A stretch of DNA of 64,000 bases, taken from Taudactylus pleione. Lineage: Eukaryota > Chordata > Amphibia > Anura > Myobatrachidae. The notes under the pieces are model-generated. The model was not told the origin of the DNA and ran no database searches. It saw only the letters and a list, made by a program, of their open reading frames with translations. The stretch covers positions 2,333,501-2,397,500 of the forward strand of contig JAUIMM010000637.1 of NCBI GenBank assembly GCA_031769625.1, read 5' to 3'. The position numbers were made by a program, and so were the translations under genes. Below are positions 55,485 to 64,000 of the stretch, piece by piece (position 1 is the first letter of the stretch; every line of letters starts with the position of its first letter).

Positions 55485-56080
55485 GGACCTGATTCAGAGC
55501 CGCTCGCTAGCGACTGTTCGCTCGCTGGTATGCGGCAGTTGGTAAGCAACCGCGCATGTGCACGCTTCGTTCTGCGCGTGCGCAAAGTACTCTGTGTGAT
55601 CGCAATCCGCTCGCTCGCCCAACAACCACAGCCCAGTGTAATGAGTGACAGGAGAGGCCATTTGTGGGTGGTAACAGGGGCAGGACACTAATAACAGGGG
55701 AGTGGAGGTACGAACGCAGGCGTGCCTGAGTGTTTCAATGCCATTTGTAAGGCGTGCATAATTAACACGCTGCGTCATAGTACACGTCACCGGCCTGTTT
55801 TTTACACTGAAGTCCTCGCAGTGCTTGCGGTAGAGTAAGGCAACCACAAACGCTGCGATCGCTTCCAATGGTGCGCGATGTACCAATGTTTTAATACACT
55901 TCCTGGAGATGACGTGCGCTAGTGGGCGTCTCTACATAGGCTAATGTGTGTCTGCATACACAAAGCGATTGCTCGCACAGACAAAGTGGGCGTGCTTATG
56001 CCTTTCCGAGCGAGCGCCTGCCATGCCGTCACTTAGCCAAATTTGCATACGCTGGGTGCGAGCGGCTCTGAATCAGGTAC
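55485..56080. mobile_element. GATTCAG-ended MITE, subfamily B (TSD TTA)
   Basis: Begins GGACCTGATTCAGAGCCGCT and ends AGCGGCTCTGAATCAGGTAC, flanked by TTA (55482-55484 and 56081-56083). Interior matches 14904-15502: GTGGGTGGTAACAGGGG, GAACGCAGGCGTGCCTGAG and GCATAATTAACACGCTGCGT. Confidence 0.85.
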
Positions 56081-56238
56081 TTAGTCCTTTCCTCTAACCA
56101 TTCCGGCAACCGGGCATAATAAAAAGAGGGAATAAGCGCTCTTCGTAGATGAAGCAATGCAACTGGAGCATATGGGTAATACATTGCTACAAAGGGCCAT
56201 TGGTTAAATGAAAGCCAGTCAGCAATATAGTGAATATA

Positions 56239-56575
56239 GGGCCTGATACAGGTTGGATCGCGGCTGCAATTACGCATGCAGTCTCACTGTGATGATATGC
56301 TAATCCACTGTGATCACTATGCCGTCGCAGCACAACATAAGCATGCCCACCTTACAAACATACATAATACTTTGCAAGTTTGCGAACACATCGGTAACAG
56401 AGTACAATCGCAGCCTCACGAACACTTGCACATGGTCTGACCTTACTCACGAATTGCTAACCTCAGCGCACGCAGTGAAAGCCCAAGCTGTGTATGGAAT
56501 CGCAGTGCCTAATTTATGCACGCCCCTGTAACGGCGTTCACACACACTGGCACGCTTACCTTTTGCTGACCCCCG
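56239..56575. mobile_element. GATTCAG-ended MITE, subfamily B, right end missing
   Basis: Starts GGGCCTGATACAGGTTGG and runs through GATGATATGCTAATCC and ATTTATGCACGCCCCTGTAA before losing similarity near 56575, where the L1-like fragment begins. Confidence 0.65.
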
Positions 56576-56599
56576 TTACCGCCCCCAAACAGGGAGACC

Positions 56600-57507
56600 T
56601 ATGCCACAATTCTTCTAGATTATATTAGGCAAGGCCGAGGTTTTTTATGCTTCTTGGACTGCCAAATTAATCTGGTAAATGCTTTAGAACAAGCCGCCAC
56701 ATCAGCCAAAGGGAAAATCTCTATACAGAAAGAGTGTTTGCGGAAATAACAGACTCTTAGGGGAATATTTACTAAAGTGAGAGTTTTTAGAAGTGGAGAT
56801 GTTGCCCATAGCAACCAATCAGATTCTAGCTATTATCTTCTAGAAGGTGCTGGTTAAAAGTAGAATCTGATTGGTTGCTATGGGCAACATCTCTATTCTA
56901 GCCAGAAGGGAAAGGTGTTTTACCAATGTTGAAGCGGAGACAAACATTTGTGAATAACAGGGGAGATATTTAATCTATGTAAGTTATTTAAATTAGCTGG
57001 GATATGAATCCCAAAGTATTTCAAAGATGGATGAGTACCGTTAAACTGCGATAACACAGGAGACGTGAGAAATGGAGCACAGGAAGGGGTTAAAGGGAGG
57101 ATCTCAGATTTTTGAACATTAATCCGATATACTGCAAATGAACCAGAGAGTGCAATGGAACCCATTGTAGCAGGTATCGAGGTGGCTGGATTAGAGATCG
57201 GCAGCATCATATCATCGGCAAAGAAGGAAACTTTTAGTTCTAGTGAGCCAATCCGGATACCGGAGTAGAGTGGATGACTTTGTGGGGAAAGGGCTAACGG
57301 TCCTAGGGACACAGCTGAGATCAGGGCAGCCTTGTCGTTTACCCCTTTGAATAAAAAAGGGAGAGGAGAAGAAACCATGGAGGGAGAGGAATAGAGCATT
57401 ATTATGGTTGGAATATATTGCAGAGGGAGACAAAACACCCAGAGGGTCTCATTAAGGTGATCCCAGACTATTAAATTAAACTCCCTCTCCGCATCAAGTG
57501 ACAACAC
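56600..57507 (-). pseudogene. L1-type LINE reverse transcriptase fragment
   Basis: The minus strand has LSLDAEREFNLIVWDHLNET (block with the conserved Asp of non-LTR RT), YSSP, a GKRQGCPDLSCV block in a shifted frame, and SFFADDMMLPISNPATS with the FADD catalytic box. After it come KYFGIHIP and CLSPLQHW. A MITE at 56760-56892 splits the rest; beyond it is the FTRLIWQSKKHKK-type block. The fragment has at least one shift and is truncated on both sides; no endonuclease part is visible nearby. LINE of L1/Tx1 kind. Confidence 0.8.
56760..56892. mobile_element. CCAAT-bearing MITE, nested in an L1 fragment, one arm incomplete
   Basis: GGGGAATATTTACTAAAGTG and GTTGCCCATAGCAACCAATC at the left, GATTGGTTGCTATGGGCAAC at the right. 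The outer right arm (AAATTTACCCC) is missing, unlike 31823-32003. Confidence 0.8.
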
Positions 57508-57823
57508 GAAACTGGGACAGACACCATCATTGATCTATAAATTACATAAAAAAATCTATTTTCCTATCACTTGTACAGGTGCAAATGACACATTAGACAG
57601 ATTATATCATCTGCCGCATAGAAAAGACAGACATCATAATATTGTGCATTCAAACATCAGAGAACAATTATTTTTACTACATGGAACAAAGATGTTCATA
57701 CAAATGAAGATACAGTGCATCGGGAAAGTATTCACAATGCTTCACTTTTTCCACATTTTGTTATGTTACAGCCTTATTCCAAAATGGAATAAATGTTTTT
57801 GTCCTCAAAATTCTAAACACTAT

Positions 57824-58303
57824 GGACCTCATTCAGAGTCGGTCGCAAGCGCTGAGCGCTCGCAACCGACTCGATGTTTTGGTCCTGCGCACGCACAGCG
57901 GCCGCACTGCGCAAGCCCCGGAGTGAGAGAGAAACTCTCTCGCTCCGGAGCTCACTACAAAAGGGGCGGCTGTCGATGTTGATCGACATCTTGCCCCGTT
58001 TTGTAGGCGGGGCACGGGGGTGGTTACACAAACTAAGGTGTTCCTGATGGAACGCCTGCCGTTTTGTGGGCGGCCGCATTGACATCAGCAGTGATGTCAG
58101 TGGGGAGTTTCCTGCTCGATCAGAGCAGGAAGCTCCCTGGGGCTTGCGGTTGCCGAGACCCAACCTTAGTGTCTTGTTGCAAGCCCCAATGGTCTTGACC
58201 ATCGCGACCATCACCCTGGTCGGTCGCTAAGCTGTGGGTGGTAACCAGGAGCCCTCATTCAAAGAAAGCGATCGCTTCTTGCGACCGCCTCTGAATGAGG
58301 GCC
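57824..58303. mobile_element. GATTCAG-ended MITE, subfamily A (TSD TAT), nested in Tc1
   Basis: Begins GGACCTCATTCAGAGTCGG and ends GCCTCTGAATGAGGGCC. TAT flanks both sides (57821-57823 and 58304-58306), and the Tc1 left spacer reads through when it is skipped. Very similar to the truncated copy at 32293. Confidence 0.9.
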
Positions 58304-58457
58304 TATATCCCATACTGACAACGTGTAAAACTTTTTTTGAGATTTTTGCAAATTTAACCTGTGGTCAATTCAGTTGATTGGACATGATTTTGAAAGGCAT
58401 ACACCTGTCTATATAAGATCCCAAACTTGACAGTGGATGTCAGAGCACAAACCAAGC

Positions 58458-59437
58458 ATGAAGTCCAAGGAATTGTGTGTAGACCTCCGAGACAGGATTG
58501 TCACGAGGCACAATATTGGGAAAGGGTACAGAAAAATATCTACTGCTCTTGAAGGTCCCAATGAGCACAGTGGCCTCCATCATCCATAAATGGAAGAAGT
58601 TCGGAACCACCAGGACTCTTCCTAGAGTTGGCCGCCCGTCTAAACTGAGCAATCTGGGGAGAAGGGCCCTAGTCAGGGAGGTGACCAAGAACCCGATGGT
58701 CACTCTGTCAGAGCTACAGCATTCCTCTGTGGAGAGAGGAGAACCTTTCAGAAGCAATCCACCATTCAGGCCTGTATATTAGAGTGGCCAGACGGAAGCC
58801 ACTCCTTAGTAAAAAGCACATGGCAGCCCATCTGGAGTTTGCCAAAATGCACCTGAAGGACTCTCTGGTCTGATGAGACAAAGATTAAACTCATTGGCGT
58901 GAATGCCAGGCGTTATGTTTGGAGCAAACCAGGCAGTGCTCATCACCAGGCCAATACCATCCCTACAGTGAAGCATGGTGGTGGCAGCCTCATGCTGTGG
59001 GGATGTTTTTCAGCAGCAGGAACTGGGAGACTAGTCAGGATAGAGGGAAAGATGAATGCAGCAATGTACAGAGGCATCCTGGATGAAAACCTGCTCCAGA
59101 GCGCTCTTGACCTCAGACTGGGGCGATGGTTCATCTTTCAGCAGAACAACGACCGAAGCACACAGCCAAGATATCAAAGGAGTGGCTTCAGGACAACTCT
59201 GCGAATGTCCTTGAGTGGCCCAGCCAGAGCCCAGACTTAAATACAATTGAACATCTCTAGAGAGATCTGAAAATGGCTGTGCACCGACGCTTCCCATCCA
59301 ACCTGATGGAGTTTGAGAGGTGCTGCAAAGAGGAATGGGCGAAACTGCCCAAAGATAGGTGTGCCAAGCTTGTGGCATCATATGCAAAAAGACTTGAGGC
59401 TGTAATTGCTGCCAAAGGTGCATCAACAAAGTATTGA
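58458..59437 (+). pseudogene. Tc1 transposase, broken
   Basis: ATG at 58458 opens MKSKELCVDLRDRIVTRHNI and the paired helix-turn-helix region; a shift near 58550 moves to STVASIIHKWKKFGTTRTLP and RVGRPSKLSN, the DNA-binding AT-hook-like link. A stop near 58780 and a gap near 58860 follow. The catalytic part shows SDETKI (first Asp), [17 protein letters not shown], and a damaged second box FQQNNDRS where the family has Gln-Asp-Asn-Asp. SPDLNTIEH contains the last Glu. The C-terminus ends at TGA 59435-59437. Several shifts make it inactive. Confidence 0.9.
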
Positions 59438-59656
59438 GCAAAGCTTGTGAATACTTATGTACATGTGATTTCTTAGTTTGTTTTTTTAATTAAATTTGCA
59501 AAAATCGCAAAAAAACTTTTTACACTTTGTTATTATGGGGTATTGTGTGTACAATTTTGAGGTCAAAAGTGAATTTATTCCATTTTGGAATAAGGCTGTA
59601 ACACAACAAAATGTGGAAAAAGTGAAGCGTTGTGAATACTTTCTGGATGCACTGTA

Positions 59657-62142
59657 TATGAACCCTGAATCTACATGTTCTAACCATCATTGGTTGTAAT
59701 GTTTGCTCAGCAGTCGTTTCAGCGTTTTGTATTTTCATCATGTGTTTCAATTCTTATTCCCGCTGTCACAGACACTCATCTCTCAGCCCTAGTTTCATGG
59801 CCTCTATATGGTTTACAAGCTGTAGTAAAACCTAATAGGACCTCTTATAGTAATCCCCAAGCTTTAGGTCACCTTATAAAATCATACTGTTCCAAACGAC
59901 ACTTGGTACTCACAGCAAAATATTTAGGATTTGTAAAACATATAGTATGTAACATATGTCAGATTGTAAACACAACTCTAATTGCCTTGAAGAAAAAAAA
60001 AATGGTTTGCTAACAGTGGATATCCCATTACATGGTTGGCCATCCAGTAACTTATTGCAAAGGCACTTTGTCTAAATATTTTAGCTTGGCCTGAATATAC
60101 AATTTCTTGAAGTTTTTTCATTAAACTGTTAATAGTCCCTTTGTGATGGATACTAAAGGTGGCACCCAAAAATACATATATAAAAGAGAATAATTAGAAA
60201 TATTCATTAATTTTTTCCACCTCCTCCTCCCAGTTCTACTTCAAATAACATGCGTAGGAGAATATTGTGGCTGGGGGACTTTTCAAACAGGTTCAGTTCT
60301 CAGGATGATCGTGAGCACTGTACCCTTTTGAAAAAGTCCCTTGAACGAAACACTTCAAGGAACAAAACGCGTCAAGAATCCATCTGGAAATGTGACTGGA
60401 TAAATTTGTACTGGATTTACCACATCTACCTCCCTTCTTGGTGGCAAAATTGAGGAAATGAAGTAATATCGTATGCCAACATCCAGTGTATTTAAGATCA
60501 GTTATTTATAAAGATTGTTAATTAAAATAATTGAAAAACAATATTATGCTATGTTGCCTATTTCATTGGAAGGTATTCTGTGGATAATAACTTTTCTTGA
60601 GCTATGAGGAGCTAATACTGAATCCAACTATAGTCAATGCTGGGAATCAGTGAAGTTCAGAGAAGCTATCAATATTTAGATTTTCGGTAAGAGACTTAAA
60701 AAAAAAAATACTTTGCACAAGTCATGGTGTTCTATGAAAGACTTCACTATTGGACACTTATGTTTCTTTATATGGGTTTACAAAAACTAGACAAAAAATG
60801 TTTGCAGAAGACAACTCCATATTTGTTCACATAAACAAAATCCTGTTAATAAGCCAAACGGCCACCCTTCAGTAAAATCCTTTAAGATCATCTTTAATGT
60901 ACAGTAATGCTCAACAACTACTTGTAGAAAAATCAAAATATGCCAACGGCTTATCTGAGGATTCCACTAATAACTGGAGTCCTTCACGGTTTCAGCGCCT
61001 GGATTGGAACCTGAAGTGATGTCACCAATGTCTCGGTGTGGAACGTACGAGTGAACCGGCAAACACAGCATCACAAATAGGGAGGCTACCCGCTATTTCT
61101 CATGGACAGAAGTGTTGCATATCAGATGAATGAGTACAGTCTCGTGAAGCGGTTTTGTCACATTGGGTTGCGGCTAGATGCACCCGCCAGTGGAAAGGAT
61201 GCAAAAACAATGCTACACCGCTTGGCGCAGCTCATTCGCGCCACATGGCATGTTGAGGCTAGGTGTGTGAAGACACATCTGTAGCACTAGAAATATTGAA
61301 TCAGGATTAAAAGAACATAGTAGCTGCAGGGGCGTATTAAGAAAGGCGGGGGCACGTGTGCATTCCCCATCCGGGCATCCTCCTCTCTCCCCGGCGGCCG
61401 ATAGCAGACTGACGGCAAAAATATGCAAATGACGCAGGCGCCAGGATATGTAATGAAACGCCTACTGGCATCGCCCACAGATCATTAGATGCCATCAGTC
61501 CCGGATAACTCTTTGGTCACGCAGAGAGGCCACAAGAACTGAGACACTGGAGCCGTATTTCATGCGTCTAGGATCGCAGATGCAGGGTGTGACCTCCGCC
61601 CCCAAATCGGTCATGGCACACCTGCGTTTTTAGCCGACACTCCTTGTTACCATCCCCAAACACTACACGGCGAATAAATACTCACTGCGAGCGACTACGA
61701 TAATATACCTTAATGCATGGGCAGGACGGCCGATAACCGCTGAACTGCGAAACCACCACCATAGCGTACAGCGCTCACTCAGGCCCTGAGTACAGGACAT
61801 AAAACTGATGCTATTGACTGTGAAATTATTCCTGTGATCCTCATTTCCGAGCTCTCTCTACCTCACCAGAGCTGAACAAGGGGCATACACCAGCACCAGA
61901 ACCAAGGAGGTTTATATCGCGTGAAAATAGCTGGTAAAAAAAAAATTTCTGATCTAATTTGTGAAATAACTATTAATTTACCAGTGTGATTAGTCCTTAC
62001 ATAAAAAAGTGCCGTAGCACTGCCATAAGGTCTTACATTCCAGGGGCAAGTCATACAGCTCCAGAACCGTTACCACCGTAGCATTCCGTTACATATAGCC
62101 ACTAACACCACCATCTCCACCAACATATCCCCAATGTACACG
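59657..62142. other. No gene recognised
   Basis: Long A/T-rich stretch. A frame at 59690-60013 shows no known motif. Around 61440-61790 are subfamily-B-like motifs (GGCACACCTGCGTTTTTAGC and a CAGGCCCTGAG end), a probable degraded copy. Confidence 0.4.
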
Positions 62143-62350
62143 CAGGGCCGGACTTAGGGCCACATATGCCTGAAAATAATGAATGGCCTATTATGAGAAG
62201 CACATGAGCAGTGCCCAGTGCTGTGTGGGGGTGTACACTATCAGCCCCATAAGTGCAGAAGTTTCACATGTGGCCAGCTAATTATCATCTTGCTCATAAG
62301 GTTGGGCCTATTTTTTTGTGAAGGCCTTCCCCTTTGTTAATTTGGCTCTG
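62143..62350. mobile_element. hAT-like MITE relic
   Basis: Left CAGGGCCGGACTTAGGGCC and right TTAATTTGGCTCTG are a weak inverted pair; TGTACACG and GGTACACA outside match at six of eight bases. Short and diverged. Confidence 0.5.
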
Positions 62351-62769
62351 GGTACACACCCATAGCCACATCATTCACAGGTGTATCACTACTGTACAGG
62401 TTGCAAACGCCGGGTCTTGGCACATGCTGACATGTGCAGAGGCCGCAATTCCGTTCACATGACCCCGACAAACTTATGGTAAGTGCGAATGTCCTGATGT
62501 CCCCCCGTTATACATCTACCTGCAAGTATAGAGCCAGCTGACTTGTGTGCTAGTCTGAATAGCCCCGGAGATTCGCAGAGATGCGCAAGTACACCTCGTA
62601 AGTAGCCGCTTGTGTGCGACAAATAAGTAGGTCTGGGATTTCATCACTACAGATTACACTGTCTCCATTTAAATGTCTACTGTATATCATATAGTTATGC
62701 TTGTTATTTTGATTCTCTTTCTGATGTCCAGAATTTTTTTTCTTTGTTCCTTATTCTTTTATGTTCACA

Positions 62770-63252
62770 CCGGGATGTAGTCAGGAAGCTGCCGGTCAAA
62801 ATGTCGACTGCCGGCTTCCCGACAGTGAAAGCCCGGCATGGGACTAATGATGGGCGTCTAAATACCGACGCCTATCATTAGCCCCACGCTGAAATCCCGA
62901 CGCCCGGCATACTGAACGTACAGTAGGTAAGCCGAGGCGTCAGGAGCTGTTAGCCGCGGGGGAGGGTTAGGTTTAGGGACTACCAGGGGGACTTACGGTT
63001 AGGCACCCCCTCCTCTGGGAGGGTTAGGCTAGGGGAAGGGGGGTTGGCATCGGGCACCCCCAGGGGGAGGTTAGGCACTCCCCAGGAGGGCTAGGCACCA
63101 CTGGGGGGAGTTAGGCTTAGGCACTAGGGGGGGAGGGGGGGGTTAGGCACCACTAAGGGAGGGGTAGGGTTAATACTTACCCTGTCGGGATCTCCATCTG
63201 CTGGCCTTCCGGCGTCAGTATTTAATCCACCGGGCTTAGGTCCAGCGGTATA
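62770..63252. mobile_element. Inverted-repeat element with telomere-like core, copy 2 (opposite orientation)
   Basis: Left CCGGGATGTAGTCAGGAAGC and GACTGCCGGCTTCCCGACAG, hairpin GGGCGTCTAAATACCGACGCC, then a G-rich array GGGTTAGGCAC and GGAGGTTAGGCAC (62940-63175), and right CTGTCGGGATCTCCATC with CCACCGGGCTTAGGTCC. This mirrors the copy at 33110-33598, which has the C-rich strand. Confidence 0.75.
62940..63175. repeat. Telomere-like G-rich array
   Basis: Units such as GGGTTAGG, GAGGGTTAGGCTAGGG and GGTTAGGCACC. Degenerate, and inside the element at 62770-63252. Confidence 0.75.
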
Positions 63253-63278
63253 ACATACATATTCCCTACACACCACCC

Positions 63279-63405
63279 ATAGGGGGAAATGTATAAAGCA
63301 GTGAAAAAAGTGGAGATGTTCCCCATAGCAACCAATCAGCTTCTAGTATTTTATAGAATGTACTTGATAACAGCTACCTCAAAGCTGATAGATTGTTATT
63401 CGCTA
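63279..63405. mobile_element. CCAAT-bearing MITE relic
   Basis: AGGGGGAAATGTATAAAGCA at the left, GTTCCCCATAGCAACCAATC and AAGCTGATAGATTGTTA in place of the right inner arm. Degraded on the right. Confidence 0.65.
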
Positions 63406-63419
63406 AAGATACAGACTTA

Positions 63420-63737
63420 GTGCCTGATTCAGCAAGGATCACTAATGCTATTGCAATCGCGTACACAAGTCTGCTGTGAGAGTATGCTAATGTTTGTATT
63501 TGCAAAGCACTCGCACGGACAAATGCAGACGCCCGCTTCCCCTCTCGCACATCTGTAATACCTTGTAATCCAGCCAAAACATCAGTAACACTGAGTACCA
63601 TCGGAGCCACTCGCACAATTAAGGCAGGTCACACCTCACTTATAAACTGCTAACTTTCCTGTACACAGTGAGCACTCAGGCTACGTATGGCATCGCAGTG
63701 GCTAATTTATGCACGCCACCGTAACGGCGTTCAAACT
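63420..63737. mobile_element. GATTCAG-ended MITE, subfamily B, interrupted at the right
   Basis: GTGCCTGATTCAGCAAGGAT starts it; AATTTATGCACGCCACCGTA and CGGCGTTCAAAC are B motifs. It stops at 63737 where the next element begins. Confidence 0.65.
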
Positions 63738-64000
63738 AGGGGTGAGCGGGTTCGGATTTCTGAAATCCGAACCCCCCCGATCCGAGTCAGGCTCGACTTT
63801 TCCCGCCTGACTCGGATCTGAAATCGAGGCAAAACGTCATCATCCCGCCTTCCGAGTCTCGCGGGTTTTGGATCCTATATAAGGTACCCGCGTCGGCGCC
63901 ATTTTCTCACTCGGCTGTGGACAGTGAAGAGGGAGGGTGGGAGTTAGGGCTGGCTGGGCTGTGTAGTGTAGTGTAGTGCTGCTGTTGTCCACTACTTCAA
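63738..64000 (+). mobile_element. Start of an unidentified element with a TATA box (runs off the window)
   Basis: A sharp break inside a B-type MITE is followed by TAGGGGTGAGCGGGTTCGGA, paired arms GGTTCGGATTTCTGAAATCC / CCGAACCCCCC and GCCTGACTCGGATC, a TATATAA box at 63876-63882, GGCGCCATTTTCTCACTCGG and a GTGTAGTGTAGTGTAGTGCT run. The TATA box and downstream context look like the front of an LTR or other promoter-carrying retroelement. Nothing coding is inside the window. Confidence 0.5.
63876..63882 (+). promoter_or_regulatory. TATA box candidate
   Basis: TATATAA followed by GGTACCCGCG, about 20 bases before GGCGCCATTTTCTCAC. It is the only such box in a GC-rich context near the window's right edge. 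Confidence 0.45.

Larger units (their letters stand above)
57713..59654 (+). mobile_element. Tc1-like transposon, full length, dead
   Basis: Terminal repeats begin CAGTGCATCGGGAAAGTATT and end in the inverse, ACTTTCTGGATGCACTG, with TA outside (57711-57712 and 59655-59656). The inverted arms extend about 85 bp, through GTTATGTTACAGCCTTATTC. A transposase relic lies at 58458-59437 and a younger MITE at 57824-58303. Confidence 0.93.

Noticed and set aside
59690..60013. 107-codon frame after Tc1, possibly a LINE or retroviral piece
   Set aside because: A few residues are suggestive but no catalytic block can be named.

Overview
The window is vertebrate nuclear DNA and probably comes from an amphibian, most likely a frog or toad with a large, transposon-rich genome. 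The basis is one recognisable spliced gene with vertebrate MXD-family exon structure (MXD4-like), long introns filled with DNA transposons, Tc1/mariner and hAT elements, and many short inverted-repeat elements whose ends resemble those I know from anuran genomes. The species cannot be fixed from the sequence alone. I see no bacterial-type genes, no CRISPR array and no convincing free-standing RNA gene.

Layout. 1-1370 is a tandem satellite (units of about 100-102 bp) cut by the window edge. 1449-1990 is a TA-flanked inverted-repeat element. 2420-3800 is GC-rich, hairpin-bearing repeat sequence, and 3895-5230 is a minisatellite of about 31 bp units. 7155-17062 holds the last four coding exons of an mxd4-like gene on the plus strand (bHLH, leucine zipper and acidic C-terminus). 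The upstream exons, which should carry the Sin3-interaction domain, were not found and probably lie before the window. Its introns contain many inserted elements. 17063-25500 is 3' UTR followed by intergenic DNA with a few degraded elements.

25.5-37.5 kb is intergenic repeat sequence: an AT microsatellite, a 1.36-kb hAT-like element with a perfect 8-bp target duplication (26112-27466), several minisatellites, a 52-bp tandem array with 27 register points (34275-35680), and a second hAT-like element with another element nested inside it (36986-37428).

38033-49533 is an 11.5-kb endogenous retrovirus of gammaretrovirus-like type on the plus strand: 5' LTR, a proline-tRNA-like primer site, gag, pro-pol, env, polypurine tract and a 3' LTR that is truncated and internally deleted. 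All its genes are broken by stops or frameshifts, yet the two LTRs look only a few percent apart, so the insertion is fairly young.

49.5-64 kb is again a patchwork: a tRNA-derived SINE family on the minus strand, many elements ending in GGGCCTGATTCAG-like termini, an L1-type reverse transcriptase fragment (56600-57507, minus), a full-length but dead Tc1 transposon (57713-59654) with a younger element nested in it, and, at the right edge, the start of an unidentified element with a TATA box. Nested insertions allow relative dating at several places. I found no clear new cellular system. The most notable items are the retrovirus, its odd junctions and motifs, and the large family of GATTCAG-ended elements with 3-bp target duplications.
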